Shown one piece after another: positions 16,439 to 24,586 of a DNA stretch of 64,000 nucleotides. Under the pieces are notes generated by a model. That model had not been told where the DNA came from. It saw only the letters and a list, made by a program, of their open reading frames with translations, and did no database searches. How positions within the stretch are numbered: the first letter of the stretch is position 1; each line of letters opens with the position of its first letter. Source of the DNA: VRUE01 sp963703175 (GTDB lineage Bacteria > Actinomycetota > Thermoleophilia > Solirubrobacterales > 70-9); assembly GCA_963703175.1 (NCBI GenBank), contig OY969794.1, positions 1,116,001 through 1,180,000 on the forward strand, given 5' to 3'. Both the position numbers and the translations under genes were made by a program.

Positions 16439-17194
16439 ATGCCCCCCGCCCAGGCCTACGCAGGCAAGGAGTGCGTCTGCCAGCTCCGCAAGGGGATCTG
16501 CGATCAGTCGTGCGTGCGCGACATGCTCGAGACCCCCTTCTACATCGCCTGCCTGAAACTGACCGGAAGGCGCTGCCTGGTGATCGGCGGCGGCGACATC
16601 GGCCTCGAGAAGGTCGAGGGGCTGCTTGCCTGCGACGCCAACGTCACTCTGATTGCGCCGGTCGCTCACCCCGAGCTGGAGTCGCTTGCGGCGGAGGGCT
16701 CGATCGAGTGGGAGAAGCGCGCCTACGCCGGCGCGGCGGATCTCGAGGGCACCTTCATGGCGATCGCCTGTACCGACGACACCGACGTCAATATCGCCGT
16801 CTTCGACGATGCCGAGAAGCGGGCGATGCTGGTCAACATCGTCGACGTGCCGCCGCTCTGCAACTTCATCCTGCCGGCGATCGTCCGCAGCGGCCCGCTG
16901 GCGATCGCGATCTCGACCGCCGGCGCCTCCCCCGCCCTGGCGAAGCGGATGAAACGCGAGGTCGCCGAGCTGTTCGGCGAGGAGTACGCGCGCTTGGCGG
17001 TGATCCTCAACGACGCCCGCGGCTGGGCAAAGGGGACGCTGCCTACCTACCAAGACCGCAAAGAGTTCTTCGAGGGGATCGTCAATGGTGACCCCGACCC
17101 GGTCGAGTTGCTGCGCGAGGGCCAGGAGGTCCAGGTCTTGGCGCTGATCGAGGCCGCCAAGGAGCGCGCGGCCTCAGCCCTGGCCGCAGGCTGA
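16439..17194 (+). CDS. Precorrin-2 dehydrogenase / sirohydrochlorin ferrochelatase (siroheme synthase N-terminal type)
   Basis: Converts precorrin-2 toward siroheme. The core begins MLETPFYIACLKLTGRRCLVIGGGDIGLEKVEGLL with a GGGxxG NAD loop, then DVNIAVFDDAEKR, PLCNFILPAIV and ISTAGASPALAKRMK, all typical of CysG-N/Met8. From ATG 16439 the protein has 251 residues including a 28-residue Cys-rich extension (CVCQLRKGICDQSC); ATG 16523 would remove it. Neither start has a clear ribosome site. Stand-alone: no SUMT methylase domain. Likely partner of the sulfite reductase at 4660-6492. Its end overlaps marR by 21 bases, convergent. Confidence 0.85.
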   Translation: MPPAQAYAGKECVCQLRKGICDQSCVRDMLETPFYIACLKLTGRRCLVIGGGDIGLEKVEGLLACDANVTLIAPVAHPELESLAAEGSIEWEKRAYAGAADLEGTFMAIACTDDTDVNIAVFDDAEKRAMLVNIVDVPPLCNFILPAIVRSGPLAIAISTAGASPALAKRMKREVAELFGEEYARLAVILNDARGWAKGTLPTYQDRKEFFEGIVNGDPDPVELLREGQEVQVLALIEAAKERAASALAAG

Positions 17195-17665
17195 AACGCG
17201 GATGCGCTCTAGCGTCTCGCGCAAAGCATCGGCTTCGGCGACGCTGAGCCTGGCGGAGAAAGCGCTGCGCAGCTCGGCGATCACCACCGGCCGCATTTCC
17301 CCCAGCATCTCCTCGCCGGCCGGCAGCAGCGTCGCGTAGCTGACCCGCCGGTCCGTCTCGCAGAAGGTCCGCTCCATCAGCCCCGCTTTGACCAGGCGGT
17401 CGACCAGCTTGGTCAGCCCGCCGCGGGTGATCACCAGTGACTCGGCCAGCGCCCCCATCTTCATCCGTTGCTCGGGCGCATCGGCGACCGTGGCGAGCAT
17501 CTCGTACCAGGGAAGCGGCGGCAGGTCGGCGGCGGCCAACGCGTCCTGAAGTCCCTGCACGATCGCCGCGTGGGTCCGCGTCAGCGCCCCCCAGGCATCG
17601 CCATGGGGGCTGCCGGTGGCGCGGGGAGCACCCGGCTCTGCGGTCGCGGTCGCCTGCTCGCTCAT
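17174..17665 (-). CDS. MarR-family transcriptional regulator
   Basis: 163 residues: winged helix with LPWYEMLATVADAPEQRMKMGALAESL and TRGGLTKLVDRLVKAGLMERTFCETDRRVSYATLLPAG, the canonical MarR wing. It is divergent from the YceI gene, and the intergenic region holds a GTCAA-TAG-TTGAC palindrome over a -35 box, so it probably represses YceI and the FMN reductase. One Cys in the wing (FCETD) could be a redox switch (speculative). Confidence 0.88.
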   Translation of the reverse strand: MSEQATATAEPGAPRATGSPHGDAWGALTRTHAAIVQGLQDALAAADLPPLPWYEMLATVADAPEQRMKMGALAESLVITRGGLTKLVDRLVKAGLMERTFCETDRRVSYATLLPAGEEMLGEMRPVVIAELRSAFSARLSVAEADALRETLERIRVSACGQG

Positions 17666-17695
17666 GGCTCAATGATCCCAGAAGACCATTGCCTA

Positions 17696-17731
17696 GTCAA
17701 TAGTTGACAAGCTAACTACTTCTGCTACGAT
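17696..17731 (+). promoter_or_regulatory. Promoter for yceI-FMN reductase with probable MarR operator
   Basis: TTGACA at 17704-17709, a 16-base spacer, then TACGAT at 17726-17731: a sigma-70-like promoter. The -35 box forms the right half of the palindrome GTCAA-TAG-TTGAC (17696-17708). The region is AT-rich compared with its surroundings. A repressor bound here would block RNA polymerase. A GAGAGGA ribosome site precedes the ATG at 17780. Confidence 0.6.
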
Positions 17732-17779
17732 TGTTTCTGCGTCAAACATTTACAAGGCAACTTCAGAGAGGACCGCACA

Positions 17780-18331
17780 ATGAGCACGCAGACCATCCAG
17801 CAGCAGATTCCAACCGGCACCTACGTCGTCGACCCGATCCATTCCTCGATCGGCTTCGCCGTCGTCCACAACGGCGTCTCGACCTTCCGCAGCGGCTTCG
17901 CCGATTACAAGGCGACGCTTAGCGGCGGCGAGACTCCACAGCTAGAGGGCAGCGTCGACGTCGCCAGCATCCAGATCGACGAGCCACAGTTAAAGGGACA
18001 CCTCCTCTCCCCCGAGTTCTTCGATGCCGAGCGCTATCCGCAACTGCGCTTCGAGTCGAGCTCGCTGGAGGTCGACGAGGACGGCGCAGCGACGATCCGC
18101 GGTGAGCTCGAGATCCGCGGTCAGAAGCACGAGGTCGCAGCGAGTGGCCACCTCGCGCCACTTGGTGCCGACCTAGCCGGCCAGGCCCGCGTCGGGCTTT
18201 CCCTGGCGGCCGCGGTAGACAGGCGCAGCTTCGGCCTCGACTGGCAGGCAGAGCTGCCGAGCGGCGGCGAGGTACTCGACTACGAGGTCAAGATCGCGGT
18301 CGAGCTCGAGCTGGTCGAGGAGGCCGAGTAG
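17780..18331 (+). CDS. YceI-family lipid-binding/stress protein
   Basis: 183 residues of the YceI lipocalin-like beta barrel: TYVVDPIHSSIGFAVVHNGVSTFRSGF at residues 14-40, GHLLSPEFFDAERYPQLRF, and DRRSFGLDWQAELPSGGEVL near the end. Family members bind polyisoprenoids. No signal peptide is visible, so this copy is probably cytoplasmic. It is the first gene of the MarR-controlled divergon and 2 bases from the FMN reductase. Confidence 0.9.
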   Translation: MSTQTIQQQIPTGTYVVDPIHSSIGFAVVHNGVSTFRSGFADYKATLSGGETPQLEGSVDVASIQIDEPQLKGHLLSPEFFDAERYPQLRFESSSLEVDEDGAATIRGELEIRGQKHEVAASGHLAPLGADLAGQARVGLSLAAAVDRRSFGLDWQAELPSGGEVLDYEVKIAVELELVEEAE

Positions 18332-18333
18332 CC

Positions 18334-18888
18334 ATGAGGGTGCTCGGCATATCGGGCAGCCTGCGCCGCGACTCGCACAACAACGCCCTGCTGCGGGCGG
18401 CCGCCGAGCGGCTGCCCGCCGGGGCGGAGTTGATCGCCTACGACCGCCTGGCCGAGATCCCGCCTTATGACGAGGACGTCGAAGTGCACAGCGTTCCGGA
18501 GCCGGTGAGCGATCTGCGCGAGGCGATCCGCGATGCCGACGCCGTGCTGATCGCCACCCCCGAGTACAACCACTCGATCCCGGGGCAGCTCAAGAACGCG
18601 CTCGACTGGGTTTCGCGCCCAGCTGGCAAGAGCGCTCTAAATGGCAAGCCAGCAGCGACGATCGGCGCCTCGACCGGCATGTTCGGCGCAGTCTGGGCCC
18701 AGGCCGAGCTACGCAAGGTGCTGGGTGCTCTGGGTGGCCGGGTCTTGGAGGCCGAACTCCCCGTCTCCCACGCTCACGAGCTGCGCGACGGGGATCAGCT
18801 CAAGCTGGAGCCAAACCAGTCAGAGCAGCTGGAGGAAATCCTTGCCCAGCTGGTCGCAGCTGCAGAGCCCGCGGCGGCGTTGGCATAA
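18334..18888 (+). CDS. NADPH-dependent FMN reductase / quinone reductase family
   Basis: 184 residues, flavodoxin-like: GISGSLRRDSHNNALLR for FMN phosphate binding, TPEYNHSIPGQLKNALDWVSR, and GASTGMFGAVWAQAELR. Reduces FMN, quinones, azo or nitro compounds with NADPH. It is co-transcribed with yceI under the MarR-type promoter, consistent with an electrophile or quinone stress response. Its stop codon (18886-18888) overlaps the first two bases of a large palindrome. Confidence 0.9.
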   Translation: MRVLGISGSLRRDSHNNALLRAAAERLPAGAELIAYDRLAEIPPYDEDVEVHSVPEPVSDLREAIRDADAVLIATPEYNHSIPGQLKNALDWVSRPAGKSALNGKPAATIGASTGMFGAVWAQAELRKVLGALGGRVLEAELPVSHAHELRDGDQLKLEPNQSEQLEEILAQLVAAAEPAAALA

Positions 18889-18991
18889 GCGGTCGGGCGC
18901 CCCCTCCCCGGAGGCCGTCGCGCAGCTGGGTCGCCGCTACGGGTTCAGGCGTGGTCCCCTGAGCCTCCGTGGAGGGGGCGCCCGACCGCTT
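18887..18991. repeat. Long palindrome between convergent genes (element E)
   Basis: Perfect 21-bp arms (18887-18907 and 18971-18991; AAGCGGTCGGGCGCCCCCTC...) followed inward by CGGAGGC/GCCTCCG after small bulges. The enclosed ~47 bases are GC-rich. It fills the gap between the FMN reductase stop and the convergent hemolysin III stop, so it could terminate both transcripts, though neither side has a T-run. Termini do not match families A-D. Confidence 0.75.
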
Positions 18992-18995
18992 GTCG

Positions 18996-19700
18996 TCAAG
19001 CCGCGGGCAAGGCGAAGAATGCGATAGCTGAAAAATGGGCTGCGGCGGCGAGGATGACCAGGGCGTGGAAGACCTCGTGGTAGCCGAAGACGCGCGGGCT
19101 TGGGTTCGGTCTTTGGGTGGCGTAGACGACGGCGCCGGCGGTGTAGAGAAGGCCGCCCGCGGCGACCAGCAGGGTGCCGGCGACTCCCATGTCGGTCCAG
19201 AGCCCCGGGAAGGCGATCGCCGCGACCCAGCCGAGCGACATGTAGATCAGCGCCGCTACCCATTTCGGATGTTCGATCCAGATCATCTCGACCACGGCGC
19301 CGGCAATCGCGCCAGCCCAGACGACGACCAAGATTGCGTCGGCGAGCGCACCGTTGAGGACGAGTAGGGCAAAGGGCGTGTAGGTGCCGGCGATGAGAAA
19401 GAAGATCATCGAGTGATCAAGGCGGCGCATCCAGCGGCGCACTTCGGGTTGCTTCCAGTTCACCCGGTGATAGAGGGCGCTGGTGCCGAGCAGGGCCGAG
19501 AGGCTGACCGCGTAGATCGCGACGGCGAGGGTCGCCTTCGGCGTCTTCGCGGCGACGATCAGCGCCGCGCCGAGGACGAGTGAGACGAAGAAGGCCCACT
19601 CGTGCGAGACGCCGCGCAGTCGCGGCTTGACCGCGGCGATCGCCTCGCTCGCAACTTCCTTTGCAGATTCCGCCTTCTCAGCGGCCCTCGCCCGCACCAT
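18996..19700 (-). CDS. Hemolysin III / PAQR-family membrane protein
   Basis: 234 residues with about seven transmembrane helices. Family motifs: SHEWAFF near residue 52, GTSALYHR, RRLDHSMIFFLIAGTYTP, and YHEVFHALVILAAAAHF, giving the Ser/His/Asp/His set of the CREST-like hydrolase site. The N-terminus is a short charged segment. Probable metal-dependent membrane hydrolase or lipid-homeostasis protein; the hemolysin label is historical. Confidence 0.88.
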   Translation of the reverse strand: MVRARAAEKAESAKEVASEAIAAVKPRLRGVSHEWAFFVSLVLGAALIVAAKTPKATLAVAIYAVSLSALLGTSALYHRVNWKQPEVRRWMRRLDHSMIFFLIAGTYTPFALLVLNGALADAILVVVWAGAIAGAVVEMIWIEHPKWVAALIYMSLGWVAAIAFPGLWTDMGVAGTLLVAAGGLLYTAGAVVYATQRPNPSPRVFGYHEVFHALVILAAAAHFSAIAFFALPAA

Positions 19701-19831
19701 CTACTTGTCACCATAGAGGGTGAAAGGCGTGATTTCTGCGGCGTTTGCGGAGTCAGGCATCACAAAGTCTGTCCGACTGGTTGACGATCCTGGGCAGCTC
19801 CCCCTTAAAACGCTTCGAGAGGAGAAGTTCG

Positions 19832-22657
19832 ATGTCCCAGACCGCTACCAGTGCTCCGAAAAACGGTCTCAAGGGCCTAGCGATCGAACGCCGTTTCTCC
19901 TCTCCAGGGACACATCCCTTCGACGAGATCGAGTGGGAGATCCGCGACGCGGTAATCGGCGATCCGGCCAATCCCGCCTTCGAGCAGCGCGGGGTCGAGT
20001 TCCCGAAGAGCTGGTCGCAGAACGCGACCAACATCGTCGCCCAGAAGTACTTCCGCGGCCAGCTCGGCAGCCCCGAGCGCGAGAGCTCGGTCAAACAGAT
20101 GATCGGCCGCGTCGCCGGCACGATCTCCAACTGGGGCCGCGAAGGCGGCTACTTCGCCTCCGAGGAGGACGCCGACGCCTTCGAGATGGAGCTGACCTCA
20201 ATCCTGCTCAACCAGAAGGCGGCCTTCAACTCGCCGGTCTGGTTCAACGTCGGCTTCGAGGAGACGCCGCAGTGCTCGGCCTGCTTCATCCTCAGCGTCG
20301 AGGACACCATGGAGTCGATCCTCGGGTGGAACACCAAAGAGGGCAACATCTTCCGCGGCGGCTCCGGCTCCGGCATCAATCTCTCCAACATTCGCGGCTC
20401 GATGGAGCCGCTGCAAAAGGGCGGCACCGCCAGCGGGCCGGTCAGCTTCATGCGCGGCGCCGACGCCTGGGCGGGGACGATCAAGTCCGGCGGCAAGACC
20501 CGGCGGGCAGCGAAGATGGTCGTGCTCGACGTCGACCATCCGGACATCGAGCACTTCATCTGGTGCAAGGCCGATGAGGAGAAGAAGGCCGAGGCACTGC
20601 GCGACGCCGGCTTCGATATGTCGATCGACGGCGAGGGCTTCACCTCGATCCAGTATCAGAACGCCAACAACTCAGTGCGGGTCACCGACGATTTCATGGA
20701 GGCGGTCGAGGCTGGCGAGGACTGGAGCCTGACCGCCCGCACCACCGGCGAGGCGACCAAGACGCTGCCGGCGCGCGACCTGATGAACCAGATCGCCGAC
20801 GCCGCCTGGCGCTGCGCCGATCCGGGCACCCAGTACGACACGACGATCAACCGCTGGCACACCTGCCCGGAGTCAGGGCGAATCAACGCCTCCAACCCGT
20901 GCAGCGAGTACATGCACGTCGACGACTCGGCCTGCAACCTCGCTTCCCTGAACCTGATGCGGTTTCGCCGTGAGGACGGAAGCTTCGATGTAGAGCCCTT
21001 TGAGCACGCGGTCAACATCGTCTTCCTCGCGCAGGAGATCGTCGTCGGCTTCTCCAGCTACCCGACCGAGGAGATCACCGCCAACGCCAACGCCTTCCGC
21101 CAGCTCGGCCTCGGTTACGCCAACCTTGGCGCGCTGCTGATGTCGGATGGGCTCCCCTACGACTCCGACACCGGCCGTAACGTCGCCGCTGCGATCACGG
21201 CGCTGATGACCGGCCGCGCCTACCGCCAGTCGGCGCTGATCGCCGCCGAGGCGACCGGGCCCTACGACGAGTACGAACGCAACCGCGAGCCGCACAACGG
21301 TGTGATGCGGATGCACCGCGACGCCTCTTACGACGTCGACCCGTCTGGGATCAAGGGCGATCTCCTGGCGGCCGCACAGCGGTCCTGGGACGAGGCGGTC
21401 GAGCTGGGCGAGGAGCACGGCTACCGCAACGCGCAGGCGACGGTGCTGGCGCCCACCGGGACGATCAGCTTCTTGATGGACTGCGACACGACCGGGATCG
21501 AGCCCGACTTCTCACTGGTCAAGTTCAAGGAGCTGGTCGGCGGCGGGCAGATGACGATCGTCAACCGCTCGGTGCCGCTAGCGCTGGAGGCAATGGGCTA
21601 CTCCGAGGCCGAGATCGACCAGATCAACGCCTACATCACCGAGAAGAACACGATCGTCGGTGCACCCGGACTCAAGGATGAGCACCTACCCGTCTTCGAC
21701 GTCGCGGTCGGCGAGCGGGCGATCTCCCACACCGGCCACATCGACATGATGGCCGCGACCCAGCCGTTCATCTCCGGCGCGATCTCGAAGACGGTCAACC
21801 TGCCGCAGAGCGCCACGATCGAGGACATCGCCGACGCCTACACGCGTGGTTGGAAGGGTGGCCTCAAGGCGCTGGCGATTTACCGCGACGGTTCGAAGAC
21901 CGCGCAGGCGCTGCGCACCGACGCGCAGGAGGAAAAGAAGTCCGAGGTGGAGGTCGTCGCACTGCCGCCGGAGCGCAAGCGGATGCCGCGCGAGCGCGAA
22001 TCGATCACCCACAAGTTCTCGATTGCCGGCCACGAGGGGTACATCACCGCCGGCAAATATGAGGACGGCTCCGTAGGCGAGATCTTCCTCACCGACATCG
22101 GCAAGGAGGGATCAACGATGCGCGGGCTGATGAACGCCTTCGCGACGGCGATCTCGCTCGGGCTCCAGTACGGCGTCCCACTTGAAGACTTCGTGCGCAA
22201 GTTCAGCTACATGCGCTTCGAGCCGGAGGGAATCACCGGCAATCCGGAGATCCCCTTCGCCAAATCGCTGCCCGACTACATCATGCGCTGGGTCGCCAGC
22301 CGCTTCATCGAGGACACCGACACGCTTGAGGAACTGGGGATCATGACCCAGGAGGTGCGGGCCAAAAAGGACGCAGAGACTTCCCAGCTCGGGCTCGGGA
22401 TTTCCACCGACACCGCCGGCCCTGCCAACGGCGGCAACGGCCACGCAAAACCAGGCAACGGCGGCGCCAAGGCAAAGGCAAGCGGCGGCGAGGCAGTTCC
22501 AGCCGCGGCCGCCTTCACCGACACTCCGCCGGTCGTCCCAGCCAAGATGTCCGGCCTCGACCTCGGCCCCGCCTGCGAGCAGTGCGGCGGCATGATGCAG
22601 CGGACCGGCAGTTGCTACACGTGCTCGTCGTGCGGCAACAACACCGGCTGCGGCTGA
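19832..22657 (+). CDS. nrdJ: Adenosylcobalamin-dependent (class II) ribonucleotide reductase
   Basis: Makes dNTP precursors using B12 rather than an oxygen-dependent radical. 941 residues: NSPVWFNVG, CSACFILSVEDTMESI, GGSGSGINLSNIRGSM, NPCSEYMHVDDSACNLASLNL with active-site Cys, and APTGTISFLMDCDTTGIEPDF. After a Gly/Ala/Asn-rich linker a C-terminal Cys-rich ribbon (CEQCGGMM, CYTCSSCGNNTGCG) may relay electrons. ATG 19832 has GAGAGGAG upstream; the longer frame is rejected. A weak promoter (TTGACG-N18-TTAAAA, 19781-19810) is possible. I saw no cobalamin riboswitch in the 131-base leader. Confidence 0.95.
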   Translation: MSQTATSAPKNGLKGLAIERRFSSPGTHPFDEIEWEIRDAVIGDPANPAFEQRGVEFPKSWSQNATNIVAQKYFRGQLGSPERESSVKQMIGRVAGTISNWGREGGYFASEEDADAFEMELTSILLNQKAAFNSPVWFNVGFEETPQCSACFILSVEDTMESILGWNTKEGNIFRGGSGSGINLSNIRGSMEPLQKGGTASGPVSFMRGADAWAGTIKSGGKTRRAAKMVVLDVDHPDIEHFIWCKADEEKKAEALRDAGFDMSIDGEGFTSIQYQNANNSVRVTDDFMEAVEAGEDWSLTARTTGEATKTLPARDLMNQIADAAWRCADPGTQYDTTINRWHTCPESGRINASNPCSEYMHVDDSACNLASLNLMRFRREDGSFDVEPFEHAVNIVFLAQEIVVGFSSYPTEEITANANAFRQLGLGYANLGALLMSDGLPYDSDTGRNVAAAITALMTGRAYRQSALIAAEATGPYDEYERNREPHNGVMRMHRDASYDVDPSGIKGDLLAAAQRSWDEAVELGEEHGYRNAQATVLAPTGTISFLMDCDTTGIEPDFSLVKFKELVGGGQMTIVNRSVPLALEAMGYSEAEIDQINAYITEKNTIVGAPGLKDEHLPVFDVAVGERAISHTGHIDMMAATQPFISGAISKTVNLPQSATIEDIADAYTRGWKGGLKALAIYRDGSKTAQALRTDAQEEKKSEVEVVALPPERKRMPRERESITHKFSIAGHEGYITAGKYEDGSVGEIFLTDIGKEGSTMRGLMNAFATAISLGLQYGVPLEDFVRKFSYMRFEPEGITGNPEIPFAKSLPDYIMRWVASRFIEDTDTLEELGIMTQEVRAKKDAETSQLGLGISTDTAGPANGGNGHAKPGNGGAKAKASGGEAVPAAAAFTDTPPVVPAKMSGLDLGPACEQCGGMMQRTGSCYTCSSCGNNTGCG

Positions 22658-22688
22658 GTCGCTAGACGGGTTATTCCACGGTCCCGGG

Positions 22689-22839
22689 GCGAGGGAGACT
22701 GGCCGTCCTGCAGTCGAATTGACACCCCACGCGCAAGGCGCGTGGGGTGGACGAGCAGCGCGGCCTGTGGCCGCGCGAAATCGGATTGCATTTCCGCCGC
22801 TTCGCGACATTCGCCTGCAGGACGGCCAGTCTCCCTCGC
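22689..22839 (-). repeat. Cloverleaf-like palindromic element, family D copy 1
   Basis: Perfect 25-bp outer arms (22689-22713, 22815-22839) enclose hairpins with three-base loops: 22723-22734/22738-22749 (loop AAG) and 22758-22765/22769-22776 (loop TGT). On the minus strand the conserved GTCGCGAAGCGGCGGAAATG follows the arm. Same core as copy 2 in inverted orientation, but different stem sequences. It begins 31 bases after the nrdJ stop. No gene is seen in 22658-23126; apart from copies 1 and 2 that stretch holds only unremarkable spacer. Confidence 0.85.
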
Positions 22840-22944
22840 TAAGCAATCGCCGGCTTGATCAGCTCCGCGCTGAGAATTCAAAGCTTCAAAGCCCACGGCC
22901 CTAGAGCCGAGCAAGGCTCCGAGAACATGGAAGCGCGTGGCTTA

Positions 22945-23089
22945 GCAGGACGACGGGTACGCCTCTGCGGGAATGTCGCGAAGCGGCGGAAATGCAATCC
23001 GGCACCTGCGCGGCGAAGCCGCGCACCAAACTCACCCCAGCGCGCAGCGCTGGGGTTCAATTCCCGCAGAGGCGTGCCCGTCGTCCTGC
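22945..23089 (+). repeat. Cloverleaf-like palindromic element, family D copy 2
   Basis: 30-bp outer arms (22945-22974 and 23060-23089) with a single G-T pair. Inside, in order: GTCGC-GAA-GCGGC mini-hairpin, the conserved GGAAATGCAATCC, GCGCGGC-GAA-GCCGCGC (23008-23024) and ACCCCAGCGC-GCA-GCGCTGGGGT (23034-23056). It sits just downstream of the P450 gene end (23127, convergent side), 105 bases from copy 1 and inverted to it. Confidence 0.85.
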
Positions 23090-23126
23090 CCACCCGCCAG
23101 GCAAAGGTCGACGGTGAATCAGCCGT

Positions 23127-24467
23127 TTAGCTCAGCACGACCCGCGCGTTGTGGCGCGGGGTCTCGGTGATCGCGCGGCGGAAAACTCGCTCGGGCTTTG
23201 GGTCGGCGGGGCGGATCTGGTGGCGTTTGACCAGCTCCTTCAGCACCACTGCCATCTCGAACTGGGCGAAGGAGGCGCCGAGGCAGCGGCGGACACCGCC
23301 GCCGAAGGGAATCCAGGTGTAGGTGCCGGGCGGGTTGTCGAGGAAGCGCTCCGGCAGGAAACGGTCGGGCTCGGGGTAGATCTCCGGGTTGCGGTGCACT
23401 AGGTAGACGCAGGGGGTGACCGAGACCCCGGCGGGCAGCTCGTAGCCACCGATCTCAACCGGCTCGGTGAGGCGGCGAATGACGATCGAGATCACCGGAC
23501 GCAGTCGCAGGGTCTCCTGAATCGTCGCGGTCAGGTACTCCTCTGAGCCGGCTTCGGCCTCGTTGCGCAGGCGATCGAGCTTCTCCGGGTGGCGGCTGAG
23601 CCGCTCGACCGCCCAAGCAAGCGAGGTCGCGGTGGTCTCGTGCCCGGCAACAAGCAAGGTGAGCAGCTCGTCGCGCATCTCGTCGTCGCTCATCGGGCTG
23701 CCGTCCTCGTGGTGGGCGCTGACCAGCATCGAAAGGATGTCGTCGCGCTCCTCCAGATTCCCAGCCCGTCGGCGCTCGGCGATCTCACGGTAGATGAGGC
23801 GATCGACCCGCTCGATGCGCCGCCGGAAGGGGCCCAACCGCCGCACCCGGTCGGGGCCAACGAGGAGGACCGGGAGGAGGAGACGGGGATTGGTCGTGAG
23901 GTCGAGGAAGTCGCGCAGGGCGTCGCGCAGCTCGATCAGCTTCTCGGCCTCGCGGATGCCGAAGACGGTACGCAGGATGATGTCCAGCGTGATCGCCTGC
24001 ATCCGCGGGCGCAGCTCGTAAGGGGTGCCGAGCGGCCAGCTCTCGATCTCCCGCGCGGCGATCTCGCTCATCGTCTGCTCGTAACCCTGCATCCGCTCAC
24101 CGTGGAAAGGCGGCAGGAGCAGCTTGCGCTGGCTCATGTGGGGCTTCTCGTCGAGGACGAGAATCGAGTTACGGCCCAGGATTGGGGCGAGGATCTGATT
24201 CCCCTCACCGGCATGGAAGACTCGCGGGTCGCCAGTGAAGACCTGCTTGACCGCGTCGGGATCAGCCAACATCACCCAGGTTCCTTCGTAGGCGATCTTC
24301 AGGGTGAAGATGTCGCCGTAGCGGTCCTGACAGGCGTAGAGCATACGGCGCGCCTGGCGCGACCAGACCGCCGTCTGTGCCGCCCGCGGCAGCGGCGGGC
24401 CCGGCGGAAGGCTCCGCCTGACTACCCGTGCAGTCGCTCGCGGAGCCGTTGTCGTCGCTGCCTCCAT
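23127..24467 (-). CDS. Cytochrome P450
   Basis: 446 residues. I-helix AGHETTATSLAW, K-helix ETLRLRP (ExxR), PERF motif (FLPERFLDNPP) and heme loop FGGGVRRCLGASFA with the thiolate Cys. No membrane anchor, so soluble and dependent on ferredoxin partners encoded elsewhere. The heme-loop form FGGGVRRCLGA and LPPGPPLP N-terminus place it among bacterial P450s related to fatty-acid or terpenoid hydroxylases; substrate unknown. Divergent from the alpha/beta hydrolase. Confidence 0.93.
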   Translation of the reverse strand: MEAATTTAPRATARVVRRSLPPGPPLPRAAQTAVWSRQARRMLYACQDRYGDIFTLKIAYEGTWVMLADPDAVKQVFTGDPRVFHAGEGNQILAPILGRNSILVLDEKPHMSQRKLLLPPFHGERMQGYEQTMSEIAAREIESWPLGTPYELRPRMQAITLDIILRTVFGIREAEKLIELRDALRDFLDLTTNPRLLLPVLLVGPDRVRRLGPFRRRIERVDRLIYREIAERRRAGNLEERDDILSMLVSAHHEDGSPMSDDEMRDELLTLLVAGHETTATSLAWAVERLSRHPEKLDRLRNEAEAGSEEYLTATIQETLRLRPVISIVIRRLTEPVEIGGYELPAGVSVTPCVYLVHRNPEIYPEPDRFLPERFLDNPPGTYTWIPFGGGVRRCLGASFAQFEMAVVLKELVKRHQIRPADPKPERVFRRAITETPRHNARVVLS

Positions 24468-24586
24468 CGCGCCTCTGCAGGTGACGGTACAGCCGGTCGC
24501 ACCGCTCTCGTGTGAGATCCGTCCTTACTTAACCGAAACTCGACACTGGCCTGAAGGCGCCGAATCGCATAGTCTGCCGCCCCGTC

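Noticed and set aside
19701..19831. Cobalamin riboswitch in the nrdJ leader
   Set aside because: The 131-base leader is too short and I could not find a B12-box or the expected multi-stem architecture.
23047..23070. A tRNA T-arm-like sequence (GGGGTTCAATTCCCGC) within family D copy 2
   Set aside because: The arm does not pair correctly, no anticodon or acceptor stem can be drawn, and the bases are explained by the palindrome.
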